A stretch of DNA of 64,000 bases from an uncultured SAR86 cluster bacterium (GCA_902532675.1 CACAIY010000006.1:1-64000), one strand, 5' to 3'; counted from the first letter of the stretch, positions 1 through 10,855 are shown. The notes: generated from the letters alone by a model not told the origin. A program made the numbers and translations.

Positions 1-36
1 ATGAGCGCGCAGCAATTTATCAGAATATATTTTTAA
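1..36 (+). CDS. Possible 3' end of an upstream gene (partial)
   Basis: The first 36 bases read as twelve codons ending in TAA at 34-36, with no interruption back to the window edge. The next gene, on the other strand, ends only four bases later, so a convergent neighbour ending here would match the tight packing elsewhere. Eleven residues are too few to identify a family, and an open frame this short can occur by chance. Confidence 0.2.
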   Translation: MSAQQFIRIYF

Positions 37-39
37 TAG

Positions 40-1041
40 CTAGAAAAAATTATTCTTTATTTCATAATATTCATTTTTTATCAATCTTGGACCAACATTA
101 CCAACAACTTTCGAAGCTGCGTAACATCCAAATATGGCTCCTTTCTCCAAGCTTGATCCTGAACTAATACAATATAAAACAGCTCCAGCGAACATATCTC
201 CGGCACCATTCGTATCTATAGCATTCACTTTAATTCCAGGTATATTAAATTCATTTTTTCCATCAAAGCCTAGACAGCCAGAAGAGCCTTGTGTGATTAA
301 GAAATTAGGTGATATTTCTTTAAAGATCTGCACAGCATCAAAAATATTGTCTTTTTCAGTGTAAGCAAGAGCTTCATCTTCATTACAAAATACAAGATCA
401 CATTTCATGTCTAGTAAAGTCTTAATTTCATGCTTAAAGGCGTTAACTATGTTTGGGTCTGAAAGAGAAATTGATACTTTAGTGTCACTTTCTATGGCAA
501 CTTCTATGGCTTTCTTGCAAACCTCCATTCCTTTTGGGGACGCAACTAAATAGCCTTCTAAGAATAAATAATTAGAAGCTTTGATTACATCTTCATCTAA
601 GTCAGATGTCCTAAATTCTGTACTAATTCCTAAATTAGTACACATAGTCCTTTCTGCATCATCAGAAACCATAACTAAACATCTTCCAGAAGAAATATCT
701 GATGAGATTGGTGGGTTTGTATGAATAACATTATTAGATGAAAGGTCTTCTATATAAAATCTTCCATGATCATCATTAGAAACTATGCAGGTCATGTGAC
801 ATTTTGCTCCAAATAGTGAAGCTGCGACTGTAGAGTTTGTTCCTGAACCTCCACAGGCTTTATCAGGAGTTTTACCCATCTCCATTAATTCATTAATTAA
901 AGCTTCTTGTTCTTCTCGTTCAATGAGAGTCATGGAACCCTTTGGTATTCCATACTTTATAAGATTTTTTTCATATTCTTTGTCTATATTAAAAGTAAAA
1001 TCTACTAACGCACTACCGACTGAACATATATCGAACTTCAT
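40..1041 (-). CDS. PfkB-family carbohydrate/nucleoside kinase, adenosine kinase-like
   Basis: A 333-residue ribokinase-superfamily kinase, which would phosphorylate a sugar or nucleoside using ATP in the cytoplasm. The N-terminal substrate-binding part holds GGSGTNSTVAASLFGA (about residues 64-79), and the C-terminal PfkB signature DTNGAGDMFAGA (about residues 277-288) carries the catalytic Asp and the anion hole. Length and overall layout resemble bacterial adenosine kinase-like members more than ribokinase or fructokinase, but substrate cannot be fixed from sequence. The ATG at 1041 is preceded by TTAGGAC about seven bases upstream. The gene is divergent from the penicillin-binding protein gene, with a 66-base gap. 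Confidence 0.85.
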   Translation of the reverse strand: MKFDICSVGSALVDFTFNIDKEYEKNLIKYGIPKGSMTLIEREEQEALINELMEMGKTPDKACGGSGTNSTVAASLFGAKCHMTCIVSNDDHGRFYIEDLSSNNVIHTNPPISSDISSGRCLVMVSDDAERTMCTNLGISTEFRTSDLDEDVIKASNYLFLEGYLVASPKGMEVCKKAIEVAIESDTKVSISLSDPNIVNAFKHEIKTLLDMKCDLVFCNEDEALAYTEKDNIFDAVQIFKEISPNFLITQGSSGCLGFDGKNEFNIPGIKVNAIDTNGAGDMFAGAVLYCISSGSSLEKGAIFGCYAASKVVGNVGPRLIKNEYYEIKNNFF

Positions 1042-1107
1042 TTTTTTGTCCTAAATTTCTTTAAAAACCGTAGACTGTTGCAATTAGAAAATTTTATCAA
1101 GCATTAA

Positions 1108-1680
1108 ATGAAGATTAAGTTAACTTTAGGCTCATTAGGGATAATATCTCTGATTATAGTTTTTATAGTCTCCGCAGCTGTTGTGGCTGTTATTGATTCA
1201 AGAGTAACTAATAAGTTGGATGGTGTTTTGTGGACGATACCAGCAAAAGTTTATTCAAGATCTTTAGATTTAGCTGAAGGCTCGAAAGTTAATAAATCTA
1301 ATCTTATGAGGGAATTAGGCATGCTTTCTTATTCTGAGAACAGAAGTCCCTCGAAACCAGGGGAGTATACATATAAGAAAAATAAATTAAGAATTTTCTT
1401 AAGGGGTTATCAAGATCAAAAAAGCGGTTTATTTGAAATCTTTTTTAAAGATAGAAAAGTTACAAAGATAACCAATCAACTGGGTGTTTCAGAGGATTTA
1501 GTTCAACTTGAACCTATAGCCATAGGAGGAATGTATCCCTCACATATGGAAGATAGAATATTATTAAGCTGGCCTCAAGTGCCTACAATTTTAATTGATA
1601 CAATTTTGTCAGTAGAAGATCAAAATTTCTTTAATCATAACGGTATTTCTCTTAGATCTATTTTTAGAGCTTTTTACTAA
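1108..1680 (+). CDS. mrcB: Penicillin-binding protein 1B, N-terminal fragment (frameshifted gene)
   Basis: This is the first part of a bifunctional peptidoglycan glycosyltransferase/transpeptidase of PBP1B type, about 766 residues over 1108-3403. The fragment holds a short cytoplasmic tail, one membrane anchor (about residues 8-28), the UB2H-like region and the start of the GT51 domain with the catalytic-Glu motif SVEDQNFFNHNG. The frame stops at TAA 1678-1680, just after a run of five T at 1671-1675. Homology continues at once in the next frame from 1676 (TNVKAGDIEQGGSTITQQLA), so the stop results from a frameshift and is not a natural C-terminus. E. coli PBP1B has six residues between RA and AG here; seven T would give six, four T would give five. 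It could be a sequencing error in the homopolymer, a real mutation or, less likely, recoding. Confidence 0.85.
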   Translation: MKIKLTLGSLGIISLIIVFIVSAAVVAVIDSRVTNKLDGVLWTIPAKVYSRSLDLAEGSKVNKSNLMRELGMLSYSENRSPSKPGEYTYKKNKLRIFLRGYQDQKSGLFEIFFKDRKVTKITNQLGVSEDLVQLEPIAIGGMYPSHMEDRILLSWPQVPTILIDTILSVEDQNFFNHNGISLRSIFRAFY

Positions 1681-1780
1681 TGTTAAAGCAGGAGATATAG
1701 AGCAAGGCGGAAGTACAATAACTCAGCAGTTAGCTAAAAGTTTATTTTTTACTCCAGAACAAACAATTAAACGAAAAGTA

Positions 1781-3403
1781 ATGGAAGCCATTGCAGCATT
1801 GTTGATTGAATTCCATTATTCTAAAGAAGAAATTCTGCTTGCATACATAAATGATGTATTTTTAGCCCAATCTGGAAAGAGGGCAGTTCATGGATTTGGA
1901 ATGGGAGCCCAACATTTTTTTGGTACCTCCGTATCAAACTTAGAAACAGACCAGATAGCTCTTTTGGTTGGAATGTTGAAAGGGCCATCCTTATATAATC
2001 CTCGAAGAAATCCAAATAATGCAACAAACAGAAGAAATCTTGTCTTAGGAATACTACAAAAAAGAAGACATATTAATTCCTCTGCATTAGAGGAATACAA
2101 ATCGAGGGAATTAAGGGTTGTTTCACCAAATTTTAGAAGTGAAACAAAGTATCCAGCTTTTCATGACTTAGTTAGGTTAGAACTTAGAGAGAATTATGAG
2201 GACTCAGAATTAAGGACACAAGGCTTGAAAATTCAAACTAATTTAGATCCAGTTTTACAAGATTCCTTAGAAAATAATATTAAAAAGACCAAAGCTCAAT
2301 TAGTTAAGAAGTATGGAGATAAGCTTATGGATCTTGAAGGGGCAGCAATGGCTGTAGATATATCAACAGGAGAGATTAAGGCTGTTGTTGGGAGCTCGAA
2401 TCCTTCTAAATTTGGTTTTAATAGGTCTATAAATGCCATCAGGCCAATAGGATCTTTAGTTAAACCATTTATATACCTCACTGCTTTAAATAAATATGAT
2501 GAATATAATCTGACCACTATTCTGGATGACTCAAAATTATCAATTAAGAGTGGCGGGGAGATATGGGAACCCAATAATTTCGATAAACAGTTTCACGGTA
2601 AAATCCCTTTGCATGTGGCCTTATGGCAGTCTTATAACATTGCTTCAGCTAGATTGGGAATGCAGCTAGGCTATGACTCTGTACAGGAAATCTTTAAAAA
2701 ATTGGGAATAGATAAATCAATAGAAAGATACCCTTCATTGTTTATTGGATCTTTCGAAATGTCTCCATTTGATGTTATACAATCCTATCAGACCATTGCA
2801 GCAGATGGTTTTTACAGCCCTCTAAGGTCAATAAGGGATATAAAAAATTTAATGGGCGATATTGATTTGTCTTATCCTTATAAGATTGAACAAAGAATAA
2901 GACCTGAACCAGTCCATCTCCTCAAATTCGCAATGCAACAAACCTTTATTTCTGGCACGGCAAGAGGATATCCAAGAAAAACTATTGAATCCTGGCAGGC
3001 TGGCGGTAAAACCGGCACTTCTGATGATCAAAGAGATAGCTGGTTTGTAGGTTTTGCAGGAGATTTGTTAGTTTTGGTATGGCTTGGGTTTGATGATAAT
3101 CGTCCAACCCCACTAACCGGCAGATCGGGTGCTCTAGAAGTTTGGAAGAATTTTATTAACGATATAGAGCCCTCTTCAGTAGATAAAAGTAGATTGCCAA
3201 GAATAAAATATGTATGGACTGATAAGAAGGATGGGTTAATCAGCGGAGAAAAATGTAAGAATTCATTGTTGGTCCCATTTATTATTGGAACTGAACCAAA
3301 TACAATGCCTTCTGTCAGAAGTAAATGTGCCTCTAAACCAAAAAGAAATAAGTCAGATGTTATGCAAAAATTAAAAAAAGTTTTTGAGGAAGGTCAAGGT
3401 TGA
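1781..3403 (+). CDS. mrcB: Penicillin-binding protein 1B, C-terminal fragment (frameshifted gene)
   Basis: This frame continues the PBP1B begun at 1108; homology is open from about 1676, and the Met at 1781 is merely the first in-frame ATG. It holds the rest of the GT51 glycosyltransferase domain (NDVFLAQSG, LLVGMLKGPSLYNPRRNP) and the penicillin-binding transpeptidase domain, with SLVK (nucleophile Ser codon 2453-2455), SYN and KTGTSDD. All catalytic motifs are intact, which argues against an old pseudogene and for a recent mutation, a sequence error or a product still made by recoding. The mature enzyme would polymerise and cross-link peptidoglycan in the periplasm, anchored by the helix in the upstream fragment. 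The stop overlaps the TTG start of the next lipoprotein gene. Confidence 0.88.
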   Translation: MEAIAALLIEFHYSKEEILLAYINDVFLAQSGKRAVHGFGMGAQHFFGTSVSNLETDQIALLVGMLKGPSLYNPRRNPNNATNRRNLVLGILQKRRHINSSALEEYKSRELRVVSPNFRSETKYPAFHDLVRLELRENYEDSELRTQGLKIQTNLDPVLQDSLENNIKKTKAQLVKKYGDKLMDLEGAAMAVDISTGEIKAVVGSSNPSKFGFNRSINAIRPIGSLVKPFIYLTALNKYDEYNLTTILDDSKLSIKSGGEIWEPNNFDKQFHGKIPLHVALWQSYNIASARLGMQLGYDSVQEIFKKLGIDKSIERYPSLFIGSFEMSPFDVIQSYQTIAADGFYSPLRSIRDIKNLMGDIDLSYPYKIEQRIRPEPVHLLKFAMQQTFISGTARGYPRKTIESWQAGGKTGTSDDQRDSWFVGFAGDLLVLVWLGFDDNRPTPLTGRSGALEVWKNFINDIEPSSVDKSRLPRIKYVWTDKKDGLISGEKCKNSLLVPFIIGTEPNTMPSVRSKCASKPKRNKSDVMQKLKKVFEEGQG

Positions 3404-3846
3404 GTAATTTAAAACTTATAATTCTTTTTTTAGCTTTATATATTCTCTTTTCTTGTGCCTCTAACCAAAATAAAATTTATGTAAGTTCAGACTCTATTTC
3501 AGTTAGTGAATTTTCATCTTCAGTGGAGCTACTAATCTCAGATACTAATTTTTTGGAAGGTGAAATTTTAAAAATTAATGCTAAAAATCCTTCAGTTCAA
3601 AGAATCTTAGTTAGTTCTGATAATTACTTAAGAGAAGGGAAATTAATACAAGCAAACTCTGAACTTGAAAGAGCTTTAAGAATTTCAAAGAAAGAAGGTG
3701 CTATTTATTTAAGGTTGGCTCACCTTAGACATGTACAAGGTCTTTTAGATGAATCAAAGTCTTTTGCATCTAAAGCTTTGTTAATTAAAGAAATCTCTTC
3801 GTGGGAAAGACTACTCCTGAACGTTTATTTGAAACGCCCCATCTAG
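3400..3846 (+). CDS. Small TPR-containing outer-membrane-type lipoprotein
   Basis: A 148-residue protein with a lipoprotein signal peptide: a hydrophobic segment followed by the lipobox LFSC with Cys at about residue 19. The rest carries one or two TPR-like helical pairs (about residues 65-140: LIQANSELERALRI, LRLAHLRHVQGLLDESKSFA). The start is TTG at 3400, overlapping the PBP1B stop by four bases, so the two are translationally linked. TPR lipoproteins next to PBP1B recall activators and cofactors such as LpoB or YbgF-like proteins, and a helper role for this PBP is a reasonable inference, but the sequence is not recognisably LpoB. Confidence 0.75.
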   Translation: MSNLKLIILFLALYILFSCASNQNKIYVSSDSISVSEFSSSVELLISDTNFLEGEILKINAKNPSVQRILVSSDNYLREGKLIQANSELERALRISKKEGAIYLRLAHLRHVQGLLDESKSFASKALLIKEISSWERLLLNVYLKRPI

Positions 3847-3902
3847 ATACTATCAATACTTACTTATATAATGCGCTGCCTAAAATTAGGCTGACTTAAT
3901 TT

Positions 3903-4922
3903 ATGAACAACAATTTAACCAAAGTAGGAATTCTTGGAGGTTCAGGTTTTACTGGAGAAGAGTTATTAAAAATTCTTTCTAACCATCCCAAAACCGAGGT
4001 GATAGCGGTTAGTTCTAGGGAATTGCAAGGACAGAGTACCAATGAAATATTAGAAGGATCTGATCTAATGTTTGTGGATCCTAGTGATGATATTTTCTTC
4101 GAGTGTGATGCAATATTTTTTGCAACTCCCCATGGCGTTTCCATGAATATGGTTAGCTCATTTTTGAATAAAAATATAAAAGTTATAGATCTTTCTGCTG
4201 ATTTTAGATTAAAGAACGTAGATGTATGGAAGGAATGGTATGGCTCTCCTCATCTTCAAGAAGAACTTCTTTCTGAATCAGTTTATGGATTAACAGAACT
4301 GAATAAAGACAAGATAAAATCGGCAAGACTAATAGCCGTTCCCGGATGTTACCCTACTGCTAGCCTTTTGGGAGTTCTTCCACTTTTCAACAAAGGAGCT
4401 CAAATAGAATCTATTATAATTGATGCTAAATCAGGAATAAGTGGAGCAGGCAGAAAAACAGTAGAGAATGGTTTATCTGTTGAGATAAATGAGAATTTTA
4501 AAGCTTATGGGATTCAAGGCCATAGGCATTTACCTGAAATAGCTGAGATAGTAGAGCTTGTTTCAGGCTATCCAATAAGTATAAATTTTTTACCTCATCT
4601 TATACCTGCCATGAGAGGTATTTATTCAACAATTTATGTGCAGTTAAAAGATATAGAAAACTTAGATTTCCAAAATTTGTACGATTCTTATTATACGGAT
4701 TCACCAAATGTAAGAATTATGAATTCAGAAGAAGTGCCAGACATAAAATCTATAGCGAATACAAACAATTGTAATATCTCAGTTAATAAATCAAATATTG
4801 AGAATCAAGTTATTGTTATTTCATCCATTGATAATTTGGTAAAGGGGGCTGCTGGTCAGGCTGTAGAATGCTACAATTTAATGTATGGTTTTAATCAAAG
4901 TACAGGTCTAGATAATGGTTGA
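3903..4922 (+). CDS. argC: N-acetyl-gamma-glutamyl-phosphate reductase
   Basis: It catalyses the NADPH-dependent reduction of N-acetylglutamyl phosphate to the semialdehyde, the third step of arginine synthesis. At 339 residues it has normal family length. Visible features are the dinucleotide fold [10 protein letters not shown] (about residues 12-21), the motif [16 protein letters not shown], the active-site VPGCYPTA with catalytic Cys149, and GHRHLPEI with the conserved His207. It overlaps the next gene erpA by eight bases. The pair argC-erpA is a standard gammaproteobacterial neighbourhood. argB lies separately in this window at 36.5 kb. Confidence 0.97.
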   Translation: MNNNLTKVGILGGSGFTGEELLKILSNHPKTEVIAVSSRELQGQSTNEILEGSDLMFVDPSDDIFFECDAIFFATPHGVSMNMVSSFLNKNIKVIDLSADFRLKNVDVWKEWYGSPHLQEELLSESVYGLTELNKDKIKSARLIAVPGCYPTASLLGVLPLFNKGAQIESIIIDAKSGISGAGRKTVENGLSVEINENFKAYGIQGHRHLPEIAEIVELVSGYPISINFLPHLIPAMRGIYSTIYVQLKDIENLDFQNLYDSYYTDSPNVRIMNSEEVPDIKSIANTNNCNISVNKSNIENQVIVISSIDNLVKGAAGQAVECYNLMYGFNQSTGLDNG

Positions 4923-5265
4923 GAGTTACGTACCTTCAGTTTTACAGATTACAGATGGAGCGGTTAATAAAATACTTTCTCTTTCAGACTCTGAAAAGGA
5001 TAGCAATAACCTAAATCTAAGAGTTTATGTGACGGGTGGCGGGTGTTCTGGTTTTCAATATGGATTTTCATTTGACAAAGTAATTGATGAAGAAGATACA
5101 TGTATAACCAAAGGTGGAGCTAATTTAGTCATTGACCCACTAAGCCTTCAATACCTAGAAGGATCTACGGTTGATTACACAGAAGATTTAATGGGGTCTA
5201 AGTTCATAATTTCGAATCCAAATGCAACAACAACATGTGGTTGTGGTGAGTCCTTTTCTATCTAG
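4915..5265 (+). CDS. erpA: Iron-sulfur cluster insertion protein ErpA
   Basis: An A-type carrier of 116 residues that hands Fe-S clusters to apoproteins, classically including IspG/IspH of isoprenoid synthesis. The three ligand cysteines of the family are present: Cys in [14 protein letters not shown] and the pair in [12 protein letters not shown] at the C-terminus. The segment [19 protein letters not shown] is characteristic of ErpA and separates it from IscA and SufA, and the location after argC supports this. The start lies inside argC (eight-base overlap) and the end overlaps anmK on the other strand by eight bases. Confidence 0.96.
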   Translation: MVESYVPSVLQITDGAVNKILSLSDSEKDSNNLNLRVYVTGGGCSGFQYGFSFDKVIDEEDTCITKGGANLVIDPLSLQYLEGSTVDYTEDLMGSKFIISNPNATTTCGCGESFSI

Positions 5266-6364
5266 AAGGCTCGTATATTCTTCCTAAGTAGACCTCTCCC
5301 TTACTGCCAGTTATCTTGTTTAGATTAAAATTTATGTTTTCTAATCTTTGCTTAGCAAGCCAAGCAAAACATATAGCCTCTACATAATCAGGATTTATTC
5401 CTAGGTCTAATGTGGTTTTAATCTTTGCTTTGCTTTGTTTGGCGATCTGATTAAAAAGAAATTCGTTATGAACTCCACCTCCACATAAATAGATTGTCTC
5501 TTCGGAGAGGTTAAGAAGATCTATTGATTCAATTAAAGAAAGGACGGTTATCTGTAGCAGTGTAGCCTGAACATCTTCAGGAGAGATTTTGTTAGCTAAC
5601 TTTGAAATATTATCCTTTATCCATTTATGATTGAAATAGTCAGGGCCAGTACTTTTTGGATATTTACGTAAGAAGTAATCATCTTTCATCATAGTTTCTA
5701 ATAAAGGTTGGTTGACTATTCCTGAAGAAGCCCAAGAGCCTTTGTCGTCATAATCGCCTACATTGTTTTCTCTGCTCCAACAATCCATCAAACAATTTCC
5801 AGGACCGGTATCAAAGCCAATAATTTCTGGGTGATCCAAGGCTGTAATGTTTGTTATGCCACCTATGTTGACTATAACCTTCTTTTTTTTATCTTCCCCA
5901 AAAACTCTTTTATGGAAAACTGGAGTTATCGGTGCTCCTTCGCCACCAGCTTTAATATCATCATGTCTAAAATTCCCCACTGTCCTTATCTTTAAATCAT
6001 TAGATATTTTTTGAGGATCTCCTATCTGTAATGTATATGGTTTTTCTAACATAGGCTCATGTTTAATTGTCTGTCCATGGGAACCTATAGCTTTTATGTC
6101 CTCAGCCTCTATGTTTAGCTCGTCGATTGTTTGTTTTACAGCTTCAACAAGAACTTCTGCCATTCTGTAATTTAAATTATCAACTAATTTTTTTTCTATT
6201 TTTTCGATCTGAGATGATTGAATAACATCCTTTCTAAGATCTTTAGGTATTTTAAAATTCCTGCAATCCAATACCTTGATATCTTTTGAAGATAAATCCA
6301 GAGTTGCGCAGTCTATTGAATCAGCGCTTGTACCAGACATTAGACCAATATAAATATCAGCCAC
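5258..6364 (-). CDS. anmK: Anhydro-N-acetylmuramic acid kinase
   Basis: It phosphorylates and opens 1,6-anhydro-MurNAc released by lytic transglycosylases, giving MurNAc-6-phosphate for cell-wall recycling. The protein is 368 residues, normal for AnmK. Motifs: [16 protein letters not shown] near the N-terminus, [11 protein letters not shown] (about residue 93), [12 protein letters not shown] and [14 protein letters not shown] around residues 165-195, and the C-terminal [10 protein letters not shown]. It sits head to tail after the M23 peptidase gene with an eight-base overlap, as in Pseudomonas, so the two probably share one transcript devoted to wall turnover. Confidence 0.96.
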   Translation of the reverse strand: MADIYIGLMSGTSADSIDCATLDLSSKDIKVLDCRNFKIPKDLRKDVIQSSQIEKIEKKLVDNLNYRMAEVLVEAVKQTIDELNIEAEDIKAIGSHGQTIKHEPMLEKPYTLQIGDPQKISNDLKIRTVGNFRHDDIKAGGEGAPITPVFHKRVFGEDKKKKVIVNIGGITNITALDHPEIIGFDTGPGNCLMDCWSRENNVGDYDDKGSWASSGIVNQPLLETMMKDDYFLRKYPKSTGPDYFNHKWIKDNISKLANKISPEDVQATLLQITVLSLIESIDLLNLSEETIYLCGGGVHNEFLFNQIAKQSKAKIKTTLDLGINPDYVEAICFAWLAKQRLENINFNLNKITGSKGEVYLGRIYEPSR

Positions 6365-7661
6365 TAGGAACCTCTTCTCTTAAAGAAATATCCTTATAGT
6401 TATTTAATTGCCTGGTTATGCTGTAGGCGACTTGGTTGAACTTAATTCTTTCACTTGATTTTATTGGGGTTGCATTAGGAAATTTTACTCTCAAAGGGTC
6501 TGTGTGTTTACCATTAACATGGAACTCATAGTGAAGATGGGGCCCTGTTGCTAAACCTGTACTCCCCACATACCCTATAGTTTGGCCCTGTTTAACTTTT
6601 TTTCCCACTTTAATTCTTGAATTATATCTGTCTAGGTGGCAATAACGAGTTGTGTAATCTTCTGAATGTTTAATCTTAATTTCATTTCCACAACCACCAT
6701 TGTATTGTGCAAAAGAAACTGTTCCGTCACCAGTTGCTCTTACGGGAGAACCTTTGCTAGCAGCATAATCGACCCCGTTATGAGATCTAATGGTGTGAAG
6801 GACGGGGTGCTTTCTTCTCAAATTATATTTAGAACTAATATAACTTAACTTTACAGGTGATCTTAAAAAAGCTTTTTTTACATTAATACCATTTATAGAA
6901 AAGTATTCTGATTTTCCATTTGGCAGATCAAATCTAATGGAAGTTATTTTTTTACCTTTGTTATTAAATTCAGTAATCAGAACGTCACCGTCAAGAACCT
7001 TTTCTCCATCAACAAGTATCTCTTCGTAAATAATACTATAGCTATCTCCTGGTCTTATATCGTGAGTAAAATCTATATCCCAGCCATTTATATAAACAAC
7101 ATCCATTAAAACACTATCAGGTATACCTTCTTTAATTCCTGATACATACATTGAGTCTTCAATTATTACATGTTTAAAAACTTTTACTTTCTCAAGCTTA
7201 TTTTTAAATTTATTAATTATATAAATACCTTCAGATTTTTCTGCTCTTACACCGGACTGAAAGTCATCAATATATAACAAGTCTTTGATTTCATTATTTC
7301 CATCTAAATTAACTCTTATTTTGTCCCCAACCTCTATGTTTGATAACAAGTTACTATTTTTTGAATTTATAAGCTCAATGATGTTTTCGTTTCTTACGCC
7401 AAATTTAGTAAGGATATTAAATAAAGAATCATTTCTCTTTATTACAGTTTCTTTGCTTGTGTAGATTGGTTGAAGCTGACCCTGATCTTTTAAGATATCT
7501 ATTTTTATTGCCTTAGTAAGATCAGCTACCTTTTTTCTTTCTGATAAATCAAAGTTACCAAGAATACTAATACTAACAAGCATTAGTAGGCCAAAGAGAA
7601 TGGCCATAGAGTGCCTTTTGGGAAAATTCTTAAAGATGGTTACAATTTTTTTAACCAGCAT
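6357..7661 (-). CDS. mepM: M23 family murein endopeptidase (MepM-like)
   Basis: A zinc metallo-endopeptidase of 434 residues acting on peptidoglycan cross-links in the periplasm. An N-terminal membrane helix (about residues 18-36, MAILFGLLMLVSISILG) anchors it. The middle part carries the OapA/LysM-like region (about residues 70-120), and the C-terminal LytM domain has both zinc motifs: HNGVDYAASKG (HxxxD) and GPHLHYEFH (HxH), plus the conserved RYCHLDRY loop. In this family HxxxD with an intact HxH means an active enzyme rather than a NlpD/EnvC-type activator. It is divergent from tyrS and followed by anmK. Confidence 0.92.
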   Translation of the reverse strand: MLVKKIVTIFKNFPKRHSMAILFGLLMLVSISILGNFDLSERKKVADLTKAIKIDILKDQGQLQPIYTSKETVIKRNDSLFNILTKFGVRNENIIELINSKNSNLLSNIEVGDKIRVNLDGNNEIKDLLYIDDFQSGVRAEKSEGIYIINKFKNKLEKVKVFKHVIIEDSMYVSGIKEGIPDSVLMDVVYINGWDIDFTHDIRPGDSYSIIYEEILVDGEKVLDGDVLITEFNNKGKKITSIRFDLPNGKSEYFSINGINVKKAFLRSPVKLSYISSKYNLRRKHPVLHTIRSHNGVDYAASKGSPVRATGDGTVSFAQYNGGCGNEIKIKHSEDYTTRYCHLDRYNSRIKVGKKVKQGQTIGYVGSTGLATGPHLHYEFHVNGKHTDPLRVKFPNATPIKSSERIKFNQVAYSITRQLNNYKDISLREEVPSG

Positions 7662-7705
7662 AAACTCGAATGATACCTGAAAATAGACATATAATAGACG
7701 TAAGA

Positions 7706-8896
7706 ATGAATAAAAATGATTTAGAGATCCTTGTACGCGGATCCGAAGAAATAATACCTGAAGATTCTTTTTTAGAGAAATTAAACAGCAAAAAAAAGCT
7801 TAGAGTTAAGGCTGGATTTGATCCTACCTCTCCTGACCTTCATTTGGGGCATACAGTTTTATTAAATAAGATGAAATTATTTCAAGATTTTGGCCATGAA
7901 GTAATTTTTTTAATAGGTGACTTTACTGGATTGGTTGGAGATCCTTCGGGCGTCAATGAAACTAGGCCCGTATTAACTGAAGATCAATTGAAGGAAAATG
8001 CAGAAACTTATAAATCTCAAGTATTTAAAATATTAGACCCAAAAAAAACAGAAGTTCGTTTCAATTCTGAATGGATGAATAAAGTGCATCCTTCAGAATT
8101 TATTAAATTACTTTCTTCTTATACAGTTGCAAGGATGTTGGAAAGAGATGATTTTGCTAAAAGGTTTAAGTCTCAGCAGCCAATCTCCATTCATGAATTT
8201 TTATACCCTATCCTTCAAGGATATGATTCTGTAGAACTTAAAGCAGATATAGAGCTAGGAGGAACGGATCAGAAATTTAATTTATTGCTCGGAAGGGAGG
8301 TACAAAAGCATTATGGAGAGAATCAACAAGCAATTTTTACTGTACCACTTCTAGAAGGTCTTGATGGTGTTAAGAAGATGTCTAAATCGTTAAATAACTA
8401 TGTAGCACTCGAAGATAAACCAGATGAGATGTTTGGAAAGATTATGTCTATTTCTGATGAATTGATGTGGAGGTATTTTTCTTTATTAAGCTTTAAGTCA
8501 TCTAAAGAGATTGAAAAGTTAAAAACTGCTGAAAAGGAAGGAGAAAATCCTAGAGATATCAAATTTCTTTTAGCTGAGGAGATTGTTAACCGTTTTCATG
8601 AAGGACAAGGAAAAAACGCAAAAGAAAACTTTATTGAAAGATTTCAAAAAGGTAATACCCCTGACAATGTTGAAAATATGCTAATTGATATTGCAGGAGA
8701 ATCAGAACTATTAACTAGGATTCTTAAGGATTGTGGCCTCTTAAAAAGCACTTCAGAGGGTATGAGACTTATAAAACAAGGTGCAATTAAAGTTGATGGC
8801 AAGAAGATTGCAGATGAAAAATATAAGCTCCAAAAAGGAAAAGAAAGTCTAGTCCAGGTAGGCAAAAAGAAGATAGCTAAAATTATCCTAAATTAA
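7706..8896 (+). CDS. tyrS: Tyrosyl-tRNA synthetase
   Basis: Class I aminoacyl-tRNA synthetase that charges tRNA-Tyr. The HIGH-type signature reads HLGHTVLL within [14 protein letters not shown] and the KMSKS loop reads [10 protein letters not shown]; a C-terminal S4-like RNA-binding domain ends the protein ([17 protein letters not shown]). The text matches the TyrZ-type branch found in Pseudomonas. An in-frame ATG exists 36 bases upstream at 7670, but homologous proteins begin about where the ATG at 7706 falls, and the extra twelve codons include a TATAAT that may be the gene's own -10 box (7690-7695). I therefore take 7706 (396 residues). The gene lies just upstream of the rRNA operon, as in P. 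aeruginosa. Confidence 0.94.
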   Translation: MNKNDLEILVRGSEEIIPEDSFLEKLNSKKKLRVKAGFDPTSPDLHLGHTVLLNKMKLFQDFGHEVIFLIGDFTGLVGDPSGVNETRPVLTEDQLKENAETYKSQVFKILDPKKTEVRFNSEWMNKVHPSEFIKLLSSYTVARMLERDDFAKRFKSQQPISIHEFLYPILQGYDSVELKADIELGGTDQKFNLLLGREVQKHYGENQQAIFTVPLLEGLDGVKKMSKSLNNYVALEDKPDEMFGKIMSISDELMWRYFSLLSFKSSKEIEKLKTAEKEGENPRDIKFLLAEEIVNRFHEGQGKNAKENFIERFQKGNTPDNVENMLIDIAGESELLTRILKDCGLLKSTSEGMRLIKQGAIKVDGKKIADEKYKLQKGKESLVQVGKKKIAKIILN

Positions 8897-8901
8897 TCGC
8901 T

Positions 8902-8927
8902 AAAATAGCTTCTTTATAGGCTATTTT
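8902..8927 (+). terminator. Hairpin after tyrS
   Basis: AAAATAGC at 8902-8909 pairs perfectly with GCTATTTT at 8920-8927 around a ten-base loop, five bases after the tyrS stop. The T tract is part of the stem and short, so termination may be incomplete. It overlaps the likely -35 region of the rRNA promoter. Confidence 0.5.
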
Positions 8928-8945
8928 GATGTATACTGCGCCTCC
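8909..8945 (+). promoter_or_regulatory. Candidate rRNA operon promoter
   Basis: TATACT at 8932-8937 is a good -10 box and is followed directly by GCGCCTCC, the GC-rich discriminator typical of growth-rate and ppGpp-controlled rRNA promoters. The -35 region (about 8909-8915) is weak. Transcription would start near 8944, about 160 bases before 16S. Confidence 0.5.
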
Positions 8946-8978
8946 TTTCAGATTGAAGGGAAGTTTTTTAAAAGTATT

Positions 8979-9000
8979 AATAAGTAATTCGTGTGGGCGC
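8979..9000 (+). other. 16S rRNA processing stem, 5' arm
   Basis: The 22 bases at 8979-9000 pair with 10679-10700 downstream of 16S: twenty Watson-Crick pairs plus two G-U. This is the expected RNase III stem that encloses pre-16S rRNA. Because both arms are intact, the operon looks functional. Confidence 0.8.
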
Positions 9001-9105
9001 TTGTAATTAAGCGCAACTTACCAAATCAGGATTATTGCTTCGATTTATCGGAATAATTGTTCTGGTTTTTTTGTGCCTGTAAGAAGGCACTTAATTTTCA
9101 AAATT

Positions 9106-10657
<1,552 letters not shown>

Positions 10658-10732
10658 AAAAAAGATCGTTTGTTATAGGCGTTCACACGAATTACTTATT
10701 TGTCTTCTTCTTTAAGTTAAAGATGAAAGACG

Positions 10733-10744
10733 AGTTCTTTAAAA
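10733..10744 (+). promoter_or_regulatory. Spacer boxA antitermination element
   Basis: AGTTCTTTAAAA resembles the E. coli spacer boxA (GCTCTTTAACAA) in sequence and position, about 75 bases after 16S. BoxA in nascent RNA binds NusB/NusE and prevents Rho termination in rRNA operons. Confidence 0.5.
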
Positions 10745-10807
10745 TTTTTATAAGTTCAATCAAGTCATATCAAAAACAATTATTGTTTGAGGATATGCAA
10801 ATTAACT

Positions 10808-10855
10808 ACTCATATAAGGTTTAATTATTCTTTTAATCCGAAACCTTTAATGAGT
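10808..10855 (+). repeat. Inverted repeat in the rRNA spacer
   Basis: The 15 bases at 10808-10822 pair with 10841-10855 with two central mismatches, leaving an 18-base AT-rich loop. It has no T tract, so it is not a terminator. It occupies the position where spacer tRNAs normally sit and may assist processing or antitermination. Confidence 0.55.

Noticed and set aside
1671-1680. Programmed +1 frameshift joining the two PBP1B frames
   Set aside because: No known recoding signal for this family, no stimulatory structure evident, and a homopolymer indel explains it more simply; kept only as a possibility in the finding.
3867-3872. TATAAT upstream of argC as a promoter
   Set aside because: The -10 match is perfect but no acceptable -35 lies 16-18 bases upstream, and such hexamers are common in AT-rich DNA.
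7670-7705. Start of tyrS at the ATG at 7670
   Set aside because: Homologous TyrRS proteins begin near 7706, and the intervening bases contain a likely -10 box; no ribosome site precedes 7670.
10808-10855. Spacer hairpin as a degenerate tRNA
   Set aside because: It is a single long stem with an AT-rich loop, without T-loop, anticodon arm or acceptor end.
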